From contig CP018783.1 of the NCBI GenBank assembly GCA_002025645.1, forward strand, positions 1,488,001-1,552,000: a DNA stretch of 64,000 bases. The letters run 5' to 3'. Numbering within the stretch: the first letter of the stretch is position 1; each line of letters starts with the position of its first letter. The notes beneath the pieces are model-generated. The model saw only the letters and a list, made by a program, of their open reading frames with translations. It made no database searches and was not told where the DNA came from. The DNA is from Curtobacterium pusillum (GTDB lineage: Bacteria; Actinomycetota; Actinomycetes; Actinomycetales; Microbacteriaceae). Of this stretch, positions 48,822 to 58,128 are shown one piece after another. Both the position numbers and the translations under genes were made by a program.

Positions 48822-49849
48822 TGGAACATCTTGGCACCGGCCGGCTCGTAGACCGTGACCTCGGTGTCCGGCACGACGATCCGGACGGGGTCGCCCGGGG
48901 CGAGCGTGAGGGCCGCGGCCACCGAGACCGTGACGTCCGCGACGAGTTCTCCGGCGCGCACGCGGACGAGCCCGTCCCGCGGCTCGAGCGCGGTCACCGG
49001 ACGCTCCGGCCCGGCACCGTCCCGCGTCGGTCGAGCGGCCGTCGGGTGGTAGACCGCCAGCGCGGGTCGGCCTGGAGGCACGGTGTGCGTCCCCGACGCC
49101 AGCGCACCTCCGCCCTCCAGCGCGATCCCACCCCGCGTGGCGATCCCACGGACGAGCGTCAGTCCGGAGAACGACGCGGCGAACGCGCTGGTCGGGCGGC
49201 CGAGGACGTCCGCGGTGGGGCCGGCCTCGACGACGCGTCCGGCTTCGAGGACGACGAGGCGGTCCGCGAGGGCGACGGCCTCGAGCGGGTCGTGCGTGAC
49301 GAGGAGCGTCGGGCGACCGGTGCGCGCGGTGCCGAGGGCTGCACGGACCTCGGCGCGCGCATCGACGTCGAGGGCCGAGGTGGGCTCGTCGAGGAGCAGG
49401 AGCGCCGGATCCGTGGCGAGGGCCCGGGCGATCGCCACGCGCTGGGCCTGCCCACCGGAGAGCGTCCCGGGTGCCCGGTCTGCCAGGCCGGCCACGCCGA
49501 CGGCCGTGAGTGCCGCGGACGACCGGTGTCGCGCCTCCCGGCTGCCCGAACCGGATGCGCGCGGTCCGTACGCGACGTTGCCGGCGACGGAGCGGTGCGG
49601 GAAGAGGTCCGCGCGCTGCGCGACGAGGCCGACCCCGCGGCGGTGCGGCGGCACGCGCGTGAGGTCCCGGTCACCGAGCACGACCTCGCCCTGCCGGGTG
49701 CGCAGCAGCCCGGCCAGCGCCTCGACGACCGTGGACTTGCCGGCGCCGTTCGGTCCGACGAGCGCGACGCACTCCGCCGGACCGATGTCCAGGCGGACGT
49801 CGACGTCACGTTCGGCCACCACGAGGTGAGCGCGCAGACCGCCCGTCAC
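48818..49849 (-). CDS. modC: Molybdate ABC transporter ATP-binding protein
   Basis: This 343-residue ATPase has Walker [12 protein letters not shown] at about residues 33-43, signature LSGGQAQR, Walker [13 protein letters not shown] and a C-terminal TOBE domain ([24 protein letters not shown]). TOBE domains in ModC bind molybdate and regulate transport. The linker between ATPase and TOBE holds a sequence copied from the GGACTGGAGGC palindrome family. It overlaps modB and the antiporter gene by four bases each. Confidence 0.93.
   Translation of the reverse strand: MTGGLRAHLVVAERDVDVRLDIGPAECVALVGPNGAGKSTVVEALAGLLRTRQGEVVLGDRDLTRVPPHRRGVGLVAQRADLFPHRSVAGNVAYGPRASGSGSREARHRSSAALTAVGVAGLADRAPGTLSGGQAQRVAIARALATDPALLLLDEPTSALDVDARAEVRAALGTARTGRPTLLVTHDPLEAVALADRLVVLEAGRVVEAGPTADVLGRPTSAFAASFSGLTLVRGIATRGGIALEGGGALASGTHTVPPGRPALAVYHPTAARPTRDGAGPERPVTALEPRDGLVRVRAGELVADVTVSVAAALTLAPGDPVRIVVPDTEVTVYEPAGAKMFQ
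49072..49120. repeat. Degenerate copy of the GGACTGGAGGC palindrome inside modC
   Basis: CTGGAGGCACGGTG (49072-49085) is identical to the left arm of copy 5. The right arm GCACCTCCGCCCTCCAG ends at 49120. The frame stays open through it and encodes [16 protein letters not shown] in the linker between the two domains. Confidence 0.6.
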
Positions 49850-50637
49850 GCGAGGACCGTCCGGGTCCGGAGGGCCGAGGCACCGATCACGACGAGCGCG
49901 ACCACCACGAGCACGAGGGCGAGCGCGACAGCGGTGTCCGGGTCGATCTCGCGCTGCAGGTAGATCTCGAGGGGCAGGGTGCGGGTGACCCCCTGCAGAC
50001 TGCCGGCGAAGGTGAGGGTCGCACCGAACTCGCCGAGGGCACGGGCGAAGCAGAGGACGAGCCCGGACAGGATGCCCGGCAGCACGCGCGGCGTCGTGAC
50101 CGTCAGGAACGTGCGGGTCGGCCCGGCACCGAGCGTCGCCGCCACGCGTTCGAACCGGTCACCACCGACGCGGAGCGCACCCTCGATCGACGACACCAGG
50201 AACGGCATCGCGACGAAGGTCTGCGCGATCACGACGGCGGTCGTGGTGAACGCGATGCGGAGGCCGTGGTCGTCGAGGAACGCCCCGACGACGCCGAGTC
50301 GCCCGAAGGCCGCGAGGAGCGCCAGGCCGCCCACGACCGGCGGCAGCACCAGGGGCAGCAGGACGAGTGCCCGGGCGACGCCGACCCAGCGCGAGGTCGA
50401 GCGTGCGAAGAGGACGGCGAGCGGGTACCCGAGCACGAACGCGATGCCGGTCGCAGCCGCCGCCGTCCCCAGGCTCAGGCCGAGGGCGCTCAGCGACGCG
50501 GGCGAGGTGACGAGCGTGCCGAAGGAGCGCCAGTCGACGCGGCCGACCATGGCGAGCACGGGCACGACGACGAACAGGCCGCCGAGCACCGCCGGGACCG
50601 GGAGCCACCACGGCACCGGGGCCCGGCCACGGGTCAC
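49846..50637 (-). CDS. modB: Molybdate ABC transporter permease
   Basis: This 263-residue protein has five to six membrane segments. It has the cytoplasmic coupling loop [31 protein letters not shown] and the late [16 protein letters not shown], typical of ModB. It overlaps modA and modC by four bases (GTGA) on both sides. Confidence 0.94.
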   Translation of the reverse strand: MTRGRAPVPWWLPVPAVLGGLFVVVPVLAMVGRVDWRSFGTLVTSPASLSALGLSLGTAAAATGIAFVLGYPLAVLFARSTSRWVGVARALVLLPLVLPPVVGGLALLAAFGRLGVVGAFLDDHGLRIAFTTTAVVIAQTFVAMPFLVSSIEGALRVGGDRFERVAATLGAGPTRTFLTVTTPRVLPGILSGLVLCFARALGEFGATLTFAGSLQGVTRTLPLEIYLQREIDPDTAVALALVLVVVALVVIGASALRTRTVLA

Positions 50638-51455
50638 GGTGCCCCGAAGCCCGCGTCGGCGAGCACCTTCTGACCGGCGCCCGACCGGACGTAGGCCGTG
50701 AACGCGGCCGCGAGGTCGGGGTTCGCCGCGTCCTTCAGCACGCCGATCGGGTAGGTGTTGACGGCCTTGCTCGACGCGTCGAACGAGACGCCGTCGACCT
50801 TGCCGTCTGCACCCTTCACGTCCGTGACGTAGACGAGCCCGGCATCGGCCTGCCCGGACTCGACCTTGCCGAGCACGTCGGTCACCGACTGCTCCTCGCT
50901 GACCGGCTGCAGGTCGATGCCGGTGGCCTGCTCCACCGTGGCGGTCGCGGCACCGCACGGCACCGGTGCGGCGCACGTCACGAGCTGCACGTCGGACGAC
51001 GTCAGGTCGTCGAGGTCGGTGATCTTCTTCGGGTTGCCGGGAGCGACCGCGATCTCGAGGACGTTCGTGGCGAAGTCCTTCGGCGATCCCGGCGCGACGT
51101 CGGTCTTCACGATCTTGTCCATGTTCGCCTCGTCGGCGGACGCGAACACGTCCGCCGGGGCGCCGTTGCGGATCTGCGTCACGAGGTCGCTCGAGCCGGC
51201 GAACGAGAAGGTGATCGAGGTGCCCGGGTGGGCGTCCTCGTACTGCTTCCCGAGGGTCGTGAAGGTCTGCTGGAGCGAGGCTGCGGCGAAGACGGTGATC
51301 TTCCCGGTGGGGCCGGTGGTGGTGGTGGCGGTGCCGGTCGTCGCGGTCGACCCGGCGGTCCCGCCCGATCCGCTCGTCGAGCAGCCGGCGAGGCCGATCG
51401 CAGCGAGTGCGGCTGCGGCGAGGAGGAGCGTGGCGTTCCGCTTGTGCGTCGTCAT
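50634..51455 (-). CDS. modA: Molybdate-binding lipoprotein
   Basis: This 273-residue exported protein has a signal peptide and a lipobox ending LAGC near residue 25. A Thr/Gly linker follows, and then the ModA domain ([57 protein letters not shown]). The Ser residues in AAASL and AGSSD are the oxyanion-binding positions. The ATG overlaps the moeB stop by four bases. A minus-strand TACGAT box at 51462-51467 ends six bases before the ATG, so modABC may also be transcribed separately. Confidence 0.95.
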   Translation of the reverse strand: MTTHKRNATLLLAAAALAAIGLAGCSTSGSGGTAGSTATTGTATTTTGPTGKITVFAAASLQQTFTTLGKQYEDAHPGTSITFSFAGSSDLVTQIRNGAPADVFASADEANMDKIVKTDVAPGSPKDFATNVLEIAVAPGNPKKITDLDDLTSSDVQLVTCAAPVPCGAATATVEQATGIDLQPVSEEQSVTDVLGKVESGQADAGLVYVTDVKGADGKVDGVSFDASSKAVNTYPIGVLKDAANPDLAAAFTAYVRSGAGQKVLADAGFGAP

Positions 51456-52513
51456 TCCGCGATCGTATCCGCAAGTGCGGAGATCGGGCCGCCCTCGCGT
51501 CGCCAGGCCTCGATGCCGCCGTCGAGGACCGTTGCCGGCCGACCTGCCGCGCGGGCGGCTCGGGCCCACGCGGTGGCGCGGACGCCGCTGGCGCAGACGA
51601 CGACGACCGGCGCGTCCGACGGCTCGTCGTCGAGGTGTTCCGGTGTGGTGCTGCCCGGGATGGTCCCCGTGGCGAGTTCGGCGGGGGTCCGGACGTCCAC
51701 CAGGAGCAGACCACCGCGAGCGTCGCGCAGTCGTTCGGCGAGCGCCGCGGGGGCGATCCGCGGCGGGGCGTCGTCGACGTGCGCAGCCGGACGGCGTGAC
51801 GCGGGTCCCCGGCGGAGCGGACTCTCGGTCCAGCGCCACCGCCGGGCGTCGACCGTGAGCACCCGGCCGAGCAGCGGGTCACCGATCCCGGCGACGAGCG
51901 CGGTGACCTGCGCGGCCATCACCGAGCCGACGGCCCCGCACAGCGCGGGCAGCACGCCGTCGAGCGCGCAGGAGCCCTCGTCGGGCAGTGCGTCCGGGTG
52001 GAGATCGTGGAAGTCGATCGGCTCCGAACCACTGTCATGGAAGACCGAGACCTGCCCGTCGAGCCCGAGCACCGTGCCCCACACGAACGGGGTGCCGGCG
52101 CGGGAGCACGCGTCCGAGATCGCCCGTGTGACCTCGACGCTGTCGGCGGCGTCGACCACGACGTCGTGCCCGGCGACGTGCTCCGGCCGGAAGGACTCGG
52201 CGAGCGCGACGACCTCGAGCTCCGCGTCGACGCCACGAACCCGCTCGGCGGCACACTCGACCTTCGACCTGCCGACGTCCACGGCGGCGAAAAGGGTCTG
52301 CCGTGCGAGGTTCGACGTGTCGACGACGTCGTGGTCGACGATCGTGACGCGACGCAGCCCGACACCCGCCAGGTACGTGAGCACCGGGGCGCCGAGCCCA
52401 CCGGCACCGACCACCAGGACGCTCGCGTCGGCGAGTGCCCGGACGGCCTGCTCGCCTGCACCCTCGAGCGCAGCGGTCCGGGAGGTCAGGCGTCGCCGCG
52501 CGTCGGTTGTCAC
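51452..52513 (-). CDS. moeB: MoeB/ThiF-type adenylyltransferase fused to rhodanese
   Basis: This 353-residue protein has an E1-like domain ([41 protein letters not shown]) that activates the MoaD C-terminus with ATP. A rhodanese domain (about residues 255-345) follows, with its Cys in [11 protein letters not shown]. MoeB proteins usually carry two CxxC zinc pairs. Here only single cysteines (EGSCALDG and LPALCGAV) are seen at the first pair, so the zinc site seems lost. It overlaps both neighbours by four bases. Confidence 0.9.
   Translation of the reverse strand: MTTDARRRLTSRTAALEGAGEQAVRALADASVLVVGAGGLGAPVLTYLAGVGLRRVTIVDHDVVDTSNLARQTLFAAVDVGRSKVECAAERVRGVDAELEVVALAESFRPEHVAGHDVVVDAADSVEVTRAISDACSRAGTPFVWGTVLGLDGQVSVFHDSGSEPIDFHDLHPDALPDEGSCALDGVLPALCGAVGSVMAAQVTALVAGIGDPLLGRVLTVDARRWRWTESPLRRGPASRRPAAHVDDAPPRIAPAALAERLRDARGGLLLVDVRTPAELATGTIPGSTTPEHLDDEPSDAPVVVVCASGVRATAWARAARAAGRPATVLDGGIEAWRREGGPISALADTIAE
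51462..51467 (-). promoter_or_regulatory. Internal -10 box ahead of modA
   Basis: The minus strand reads TACGAT six bases before the modA ATG, inside the end of moeB. The sequence and spacing match the leaderless promoters of many genes in this window. No good -35 is visible. Confidence 0.5.
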
Positions 52514-52917
52514 GGTGCGGGCTCCGCGGGCACCTCGACCGACACCATCGTCGCCTTCACCGAGGCCACCGCGACGGAGCCGACCTCGAGCCCCAGCTCG
52601 TGGACGGCTTCGGCGCTCATCAGCGACACGACCCGGTGCGGCCCGCTCTGCAGTTCGACCTGCGCCATCACGCCGTCGACCGTGAGCGCGGTGACGATGC
52701 CGACGAACCGGTTCCGGGCGGAGCTCCGCGTGCCGGACGGGTCGTCGAGCTGTTCACCGCGACCCCTGATGTGGGCGGCGAGTTCCCGCCCGTCCACCAC
52801 CGTCCGGCCGGAGGCGTCGACCGCCTTGGTGAACGTCCCGCCGTCGACCAGTCGTCGGACGGTGTCGTCGCTGACGCCGAGGTACCGCGCGGCGTCTCGG
52901 ATGCGGAGCTTCGTCAT
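52510..52917 (-). CDS. Helix-turn-helix / TOBE (Mop) molybdate-binding regulator
   Basis: This 135-residue protein has an excisionase/MerR-like HTH (LRIRDAARYLGVSDDTVRRLVDGGTF). A single Mop/TOBE domain follows (SARNRFVGIVTALTVDGVMAQVEL, VSLMSAEAVHELGLEVGSVAVASVKATMV). That build suits a molybdate- or cofactor-sensing repressor simpler than ModE. It is the first gene of the operon to moeB, modABC and the antiporter. A perfect palindrome overlaps its TATGGT -10 box (52927-52932, nine bases before the ATG), so autoregulation is likely. Confidence 0.88.
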   Translation of the reverse strand: MTKLRIRDAARYLGVSDDTVRRLVDGGTFTKAVDASGRTVVDGRELAAHIRGRGEQLDDPSGTRSSARNRFVGIVTALTVDGVMAQVELQSGPHRVVSLMSAEAVHELGLEVGSVAVASVKATMVSVEVPAEPAP

Positions 52918-52928
52918 GGTGTTCGCAC

Positions 52929-52940
52929 CATACCGGTATG
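52929..52940. promoter_or_regulatory. Palindrome CATACCGGTATG overlapping the mod operon promoter
   Basis: CATACCGGTATG is a perfect 12-base palindrome. It overlaps the minus-strand -10 box TATGGT of the TOBE-HTH gene and lies in the divergent gap to the gene at 53009. It is a candidate operator for the TOBE-HTH protein. Confidence 0.6.
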
Positions 52941-53008
52941 CGGAACTCTCAGTGTCGACGGGCCTCGCGCCGGGGACCTGTCCAGACGCCCCGGCTACCG
53001 TCCAGTCC

Positions 53009-54670
53009 GTGAGTACTCCCCGGACCGGCACCATCAGCGTTCCCCGCTCGGCGGGGCTCGCACCGGTCCGGACGCGCTCCCGTCGGCTGCTGTCGAGCAT
53101 CGGGCTCGCCGTCGTCCGGACGCCCGAGCTGACGATCGGCGCCCTCGGGGTGCTCGTCACCGCGGCCTTCGCCTGGGTGCCGTCGCTCTGGTACGACGAG
53201 GCCGCCACGGTCACGAGTGCGCAGCGGACCTGGGCGCAGCTCTGGGCCGAGCTCCACAGCGTCGACGCGGTGCACGGGCTCTACTACGCGCTCATGCACG
53301 TCTGGTTCTGGCTCGTCGGGTACACGCCGTTCACGCTGCGGTTCCCGAGCGCACTGGCCGTCGGCGTCGCAGCGGGGCTCCTCGTGGCCCTCGGACGACG
53401 ACTCGGCGGTCGTCGGCTCGGGATCACCGCCGGCATCGTGTTCCTCGCACTCCCCCGGGTGCAGTGGGCCGGGTCGGAGGGCCGTCCGTACGCGACGATC
53501 ACGACCCTCGCGGTGTGCCTGACGCTCGTCGGGATGACCGCGGTCCGTCGGACCCGCACCGGCCGCAGTCTGCACTGGTGGGCTGCGTACGGCGCACTCG
53601 CACTCGTCGCGGTCACCTTCAACGTGTACCTGTCGCTCGCCGTCGTCGCGCACGCCGTCACACTGCTGTGGACGATGGCCGCCCGCCAGGTCGCCGTGCA
53701 CCGGGCGACGGTGTCCCGCGATGCCCGTGTCCCCGGCCCGCCGCTCGTGACCGGCGGCGCACTGCTCCGCTGGGCGGTCGCGGCGGGCATCGCGGCCGTG
53801 GTCGTGTCGCCCGTGGTGATCGAGATCGCGTCACAGTCGAAGCAGGTCGCCTGGATCGCCGGGATCGGGCAGCGCACCGGCGCGCAGGTGTTCGCCACCG
53901 CGTGGTTCGGCGGGGTCGACTGGTACGCCGGCGTGGCGTGGACCCTGATGGTCCTCGGGGCCGTCGCCGGTCTGGTCGAGGCCCACCGGCGCTCCGCGAC
54001 CGTCCGCTCCCTGCTCCGCGCCCAGGCCGTCCGGGTCGCGCTCCCCCTCGTGGTGATCCCCACCGCCGCGCTCGTCCTCGCCACCGCGATGGGCAAGCAC
54101 CTGTACTCCCCGAAGTACGCGACCCTGAGCCTGCCGTTCGTCGCGCTGCTCATCGCGCTCGCGCTGACCATGATCCGCCCGAAGGCGCTGCTCGCCGCCG
54201 CGGTCGGGGTCGTCCTCGTCCTGTCGGTGCCGACCGCGGTCGCCGTGAAGGAGCCCCTCGCGAAGCAGGACTCCACCTGGGCCCGCGCCGCCTCGATCAT
54301 CGCCGCCGAACGGAGCAGCAACCGCGTCGACGCCGACGAGGGGGTCGTGTTCGGCAGCGTGTACGGGCACCCGGGCACGACGGCCGACGTCATCCGCGTC
54401 TCCTACCCTGATGCGTTCTCCGGCATGACCGACCTCGGCGTCCGCAAGAACGGCGCCGAGAGCGGGGTGTTGTGGAACCAGACCGGCGACCTTGCCACGA
54501 CGATCCCGAGCCGCCTCGACGACATCGACACGGTGTGGTTCGTGGGCGGCACGGTGAAGGCGCGCAACATCGAGCCGGAGACGGCGTCGGTGCTCGCCGC
54601 GCACGGGTTCACGGCCAAGGAGCACTGGAAGACCGGCACGGTCGTCATCACGGAGTACGTGCGCCGCTGA
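53009..54670 (+). CDS. Membrane glycosyltransferase, GT39/mannosyltransferase-like
   Basis: This 553-residue protein has 10-11 membrane segments. The motif LWYDEAATV in the first outer loop carries the Asp-Glu of GT-C enzymes, and SEGRPYATI is typical of the PMT/ArnT-like group. A soluble C-terminal part of about 120 residues follows the last segment. The donor is likely polyprenyl-phosphate mannose; the acceptor is unknown. TACCGT at 52996-53001 lies seven bases before the GTG start, favouring a leaderless message over the longer upstream frame. Confidence 0.82.
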   Translation: MSTPRTGTISVPRSAGLAPVRTRSRRLLSSIGLAVVRTPELTIGALGVLVTAAFAWVPSLWYDEAATVTSAQRTWAQLWAELHSVDAVHGLYYALMHVWFWLVGYTPFTLRFPSALAVGVAAGLLVALGRRLGGRRLGITAGIVFLALPRVQWAGSEGRPYATITTLAVCLTLVGMTAVRRTRTGRSLHWWAAYGALALVAVTFNVYLSLAVVAHAVTLLWTMAARQVAVHRATVSRDARVPGPPLVTGGALLRWAVAAGIAAVVVSPVVIEIASQSKQVAWIAGIGQRTGAQVFATAWFGGVDWYAGVAWTLMVLGAVAGLVEAHRRSATVRSLLRAQAVRVALPLVVIPTAALVLATAMGKHLYSPKYATLSLPFVALLIALALTMIRPKALLAAAVGVVLVLSVPTAVAVKEPLAKQDSTWARAASIIAAERSSNRVDADEGVVFGSVYGHPGTTADVIRVSYPDAFSGMTDLGVRKNGAESGVLWNQTGDLATTIPSRLDDIDTVWFVGGTVKARNIEPETASVLAAHGFTAKEHWKTGTVVITEYVRR

Positions 54671-54698
54671 CGGGCACACGGCCCCGCCGGGTGGCTGG

Positions 54699-55631
54699 CT
54701 AGTGCACCACGCGGGCGCCGTGCACCGGCCCCGCTGCCCGGACGGCCACCATGCCCGCGGCACTCAGCTCGACCTGCACCTCGAGCGCGGCGTCACGGTC
54801 GGCGACGAGGAACGCCACCGTCGGCCCGCTGCCGGACACCAGCCCGGCGAGCGCCCCGGCCTTCTCACCGATCTCGAGCGTCGACGCGAGGCGCGGCTGC
54901 AGGCGCATGGCCGGTGCCTGCAGGTCGTTGTACAGGCAGTCCGCGAGCAGGTCGGGGTCGCCGGCTCGCAGGGCCTGCAGCACGTTGGCCTCGACCACGG
55001 GGGTCGTCGGCGCCGGTGCGATGTCCGCCCGGTAGCGCTCGCGGTGTTCGTCGAGCGCCCGGTACACCGCCGGGGTGGAGAGTCCGTCGTCGCTCAGCGC
55101 GAGGACCCAGTGGAACTCGCCCTTCGCCAGCGCCGGGCTGAGCTCGTCGCCCCGGCCCGTTCCGACCGCGGTCCCACCGGCGAAGGCGAACGGCACGTCG
55201 GCGCCGAGCTGCGCGGCGAGCCGGAGCAGTTCCTCACGCCCGAGCGCCGTGCCCCAGAGCGTGTCGACGGCGAGCAGCGTCGCGGCCGCGTCGGCCGATC
55301 CCCCGCCCATGCCACCGGCCACCGGGACCTGCTTGTCGATGGTGAGCCGGACGCCGCCACGGTAGCCCGCAGCGTCCGCCACGAGCCGTGCTGCCCGGAT
55401 GGCGAGGTTCGACTCGTCCACCGGCACGCCGCTCGTGTCGATCGATCCGGTGAAGGTCACCGAGAAGTCGTCGGCCGGCTCGGCGGAGACGTCCTCGTAC
55501 AGCGAGACCGCCTGGTACGCCGTCGCCACGTCGTGGTAGCCGTCGTCCTGCAGCGCCCCGACGGACAGGTACACGTTGATCTTGCCGGGGGCGCGCGTCC
55601 GCACGCGGGTCGGAGCGGCCAACGTGGTCAT
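54699..55631 (-). CDS. ispE: 4-diphosphocytidyl-2-C-methyl-D-erythritol kinase
   Basis: This 310-residue GHMP kinase of the non-mevalonate isoprenoid pathway starts [16 protein letters not shown], with the catalytic Lys and Asn region. It contains the ATP loop [21 protein letters not shown] and ends with [14 protein letters not shown]. The usual catalytic Asp is in [26 protein letters not shown] on the minus strand (55638-55643) lies six bases before the ATG. It follows metY with a 9-base gap but probably has this own promoter. Confidence 0.95.
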   Translation of the reverse strand: MTTLAAPTRVRTRAPGKINVYLSVGALQDDGYHDVATAYQAVSLYEDVSAEPADDFSVTFTGSIDTSGVPVDESNLAIRAARLVADAAGYRGGVRLTIDKQVPVAGGMGGGSADAAATLLAVDTLWGTALGREELLRLAAQLGADVPFAFAGGTAVGTGRGDELSPALAKGEFHWVLALSDDGLSTPAVYRALDEHRERYRADIAPAPTTPVVEANVLQALRAGDPDLLADCLYNDLQAPAMRLQPRLASTLEIGEKAGALAGLVSGSGPTVAFLVADRDAALEVQVELSAAGMVAVRAAGPVHGARVVH

Positions 55632-55640
55632 GCCCCCAAC

Positions 55641-56969
55641 CTATCCCGACGTGGCAGCGGAGACGCCCGACGTCGCGGCTGCGAAGCCCCGCGCCAGGTC
55701 GGCGAGGATGTCGTCGACGTGCTCGAGACCGATCGACAGCCGGATCAGGCCGTCCCCGACACCCGATGCAGCCCGCTCCGCCGACGTCATCTGCACGTGC
55801 GTGGTCGACGCCGGGTGCACCACGAGGGACCGGACGTCGCCGATGTTCGACACGTGGTCGAACAGCTCGAGCGCTGCGACGAACCGACGCCCCGCTTCGA
55901 CCCCTCCGTCGAGGTCGAACGCGAGCACCGCCGACGGCCCCGCGGGCACGTAGCGCTGCTGCAGGTGGTGCCACGGCGACGAGGACAGCCCCGCGTAGTG
56001 CACGCCGAGCACCTGGTCGTGCGCGTCGAGCCACGAGGCCACCGCCGCGGCGTTCGACACGTGCCGGTCCATCCGGAGCGACAGCGTCTGGATGCCCTGC
56101 AGCACGAGGAACGCGGTGAACGGCGCGATCGCCGGGCCGAGGTCGGCGGAGAGCTTCGACCGGGTGCGCTGGATGAACGCGCGGCGGCCGAACTTCGACG
56201 CGAAGTCCGTGTTCGCGAACCCGGACTGCTCGGTGGTCGCGAGCTGCGGGAACTTGTCGGCGTGCGCGGCCCAGTCGAAGTTCCCGCTGTCCACGATCAG
56301 CCCCGCGATGGCGCTGCCGTGCCCGGCGAGGTACTTCGTCGCCGAGTGCACGACGATGTCCGCTCCGTGCTCGATCGGCCGAACGAGGTACGGCGTCGCG
56401 ATCGTGTTGTCGACGATGAGCGGGACGCCGGCCTCGTGCGCGACCCCGGCCACGCCCGCGAAGTCGAGGACGTCGCCACGGGGGTTCGGGATCGACTCGC
56501 CGAAGAACGCCTTCGTCTCCGGACGGACCGCCGCCGCCCACTCGTCCAGGTCGGTGGGGTCCTGCACGAACGTGAACGCGATCCCGAGGTCACGCAGGGT
56601 CGACGCGAACAGCGTGTAGGTCGCGCCGTACAGCGAGGCGCTCGAGACGACGTGGTCGCCGGCACGCGCGACTCCCAGCACGGCCAGGGTGGTCGCCGCC
56701 TGACCGGAGGCGAGTGCGAGTGCGCCGACACCGCCCTCGAGGTCGGCGATGCGCCGCTCGAGTGCGGCCGCCGACGGGTTGTTCACGCGGGAGTACGTGT
56801 GCCCCGGCGCGTTGAGCATGAAGCGGTCCGCGGCGTCCTCACCGGACGGGTACACGAACGCGGCACTCTGGGCGATCGGTGGGACGTTGGCGCCCCAACC
56901 CGGGTCGGCCTTGTACCCGGCGCGGATCTGGCGGGTCTCGAAGGCCCACTCGTCCTCGGTCGTGCCCAT
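55641..56969 (-). CDS. metY: O-acetylhomoserine/O-acetylserine sulfhydrylase (MetY type)
   Basis: This 442-residue PLP enzyme of the Cys/Met-metabolism family makes homocysteine from O-acetylhomoserine and sulfide. It has the long N-terminal YSRVNNPSAAALERRIADLEGGV, ASGQAATTLAVLGVARAGDHVV and the PLP Lys in VVHSATKYLAGHGSAIAG. The length and the FETRQIRAGY start fit MetY better than MetB. Its ATG overlaps the stop of a flavin monooxygenase by one base (TGATG), linking sulfonate or sulfone breakdown to sulfur assimilation. Confidence 0.9.
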   Translation of the reverse strand: MGTTEDEWAFETRQIRAGYKADPGWGANVPPIAQSAAFVYPSGEDAADRFMLNAPGHTYSRVNNPSAAALERRIADLEGGVGALALASGQAATTLAVLGVARAGDHVVSSASLYGATYTLFASTLRDLGIAFTFVQDPTDLDEWAAAVRPETKAFFGESIPNPRGDVLDFAGVAGVAHEAGVPLIVDNTIATPYLVRPIEHGADIVVHSATKYLAGHGSAIAGLIVDSGNFDWAAHADKFPQLATTEQSGFANTDFASKFGRRAFIQRTRSKLSADLGPAIAPFTAFLVLQGIQTLSLRMDRHVSNAAAVASWLDAHDQVLGVHYAGLSSSPWHHLQQRYVPAGPSAVLAFDLDGGVEAGRRFVAALELFDHVSNIGDVRSLVVHPASTTHVQMTSAERAASGVGDGLIRLSIGLEHVDDILADLARGFAAATSGVSAATSG

Positions 56970-58021
56970 CAGACGGCTGCTCCGGACGGCGCGGTCACGG
57001 ACGGTCGCACGAGCGGGATGACCTGCTCACCGAACCGGTCCATCTCCTCGAGCTGCGGCGAGAACTGCAGCAGCAGCGTGTCCACCCCGGCGTCCTCGAA
57101 CTGCTTGATGCGGTCGGCGACCTGCGAAGGCGTCCCGACGAACCCGGGTCGGAGGCCACGGTTCGACACCGAGTAGTCCTCCAGCGAGGGCACGTGCTCG
57201 AGCTGCGACTTCGAGATGAAGTCCTGGTACGACTCGTACGCCTGCCCGTGCTGCACGTCGGTGATGCGCGCCAGTTCGGCCTGCGCCTCTTCCTCGGTCT
57301 CGCGGACGATGACGTACGCGGCCATGCCGAACGCCTCGAACGGTGGCAGCCCGGCGTCGACCCGGCGCTGCTTCATCTCGGCGATCTTCGTCCGGAGCTC
57401 TTCGACCGTGCCGCCGTGGGTGACGTAGGCGTCGGCGTACCCCGTGATCGCCGCCTTGCCCGCCTCGCTCTCGCCGCCGGCGTAGATGCGGGGCGTCACG
57501 CGGGGCTTCGGCTCGAGGTGGGCGTTCTGGATGTCGTAGTACTCACCCGAGAACGAGTACGGCGTCTCGCGCCACATCCCCTTCATGACCTCGACGAACT
57601 CCGCGGTGCGCTTGTACCGGTCGTCGTGCTCGGAGAAGATCCCGCCGTACTGCTTCGCCTCCTCCGCCCACCAGGCACTCACGACGTTGAACGTGAACCG
57701 GCCGCCGGAGATGTCGTCGATCGTCGCCGCCTGCTTCGCCGTCACGGCCGGCAGGTGGTACCCGGGGCGCATCGCCGCCATGATCTCGAGCCGCTCGGTC
57801 GTCGCCGCGATGGCAGCCGCGAGCGACCATGCCTCCAGCGACGGCGCGGCCGTGCCCTTGATGTCGTTGAGGTTGAGCTCCGGCACCAGCGTCAAGTCGA
57901 AGCCGATGCGCTCGGCGCGCTGCGCCAGGCGCTTCACGTAGTCGAAGGTGACCGGCATGTGCTCGTTCTCGACGTTGCGCAGCCAGCCGCCGAAGAGCGG
58001 GGTCCAGTATCCGAATCGCAC
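56969..58021 (-). CDS. LLM-class flavin-dependent monooxygenase (SsuD/SfnG-like)
   Basis: This 350-residue bacterial-luciferase-like TIM barrel starts RFGYWTPLFGGWLRNV and contains PGYHLPAVTAKQAATIDDISGGRFTFNVVSAWWAEEAKQYG. These features are close to alkanesulfonate (SsuD) and dimethylsulfone (SfnG) monooxygenases. They use FMNH2 and O2 to release sulfite or sulfinate. AAGGAAC precedes the GTG start. It is coupled to metY, so the sulfur it frees is probably assimilated at once. No flavin reductase is encoded alongside. Confidence 0.88.
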   Translation of the reverse strand: MRFGYWTPLFGGWLRNVENEHMPVTFDYVKRLAQRAERIGFDLTLVPELNLNDIKGTAAPSLEAWSLAAAIAATTERLEIMAAMRPGYHLPAVTAKQAATIDDISGGRFTFNVVSAWWAEEAKQYGGIFSEHDDRYKRTAEFVEVMKGMWRETPYSFSGEYYDIQNAHLEPKPRVTPRIYAGGESEAGKAAITGYADAYVTHGGTVEELRTKIAEMKQRRVDAGLPPFEAFGMAAYVIVRETEEEAQAELARITDVQHGQAYESYQDFISKSQLEHVPSLEDYSVSNRGLRPGFVGTPSQVADRIKQFEDAGVDTLLLQFSPQLEEMDRFGEQVIPLVRPSVTAPSGAAV

Positions 58022-58070
58022 GGGGTGAGTTCCTTGGGGAGGTGGGGAGTGCCCTGGACGGGCGCGGGAC

Positions 58071-58112
58071 GGACTGGAGGCGCGGGGCGGGCCCGCCACG
58101 GGCCTCCAGTCC
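58071..58112. repeat. Palindromic repeat GGACTGGAGGC family, copy 7
   Basis: The left arm is GGACTGGAGGCGCGGGGCGG plus G and the right arm is its complement with two mismatched pairs. It lies 17 bases after the stop of the ATP-grasp gene (58129, minus strand) and 50 bases before the monooxygenase start, in terminator position. Confidence 0.9.
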
Positions 58113-58128
58113 GGTGGTTCTTGCGTTC

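Noticed and set aside
51456..52930. A molybdenum-cofactor riboswitch before the mod or moe genes
   Set aside because: The genes overlap or are leaderless, leaving no room for a structured leader.
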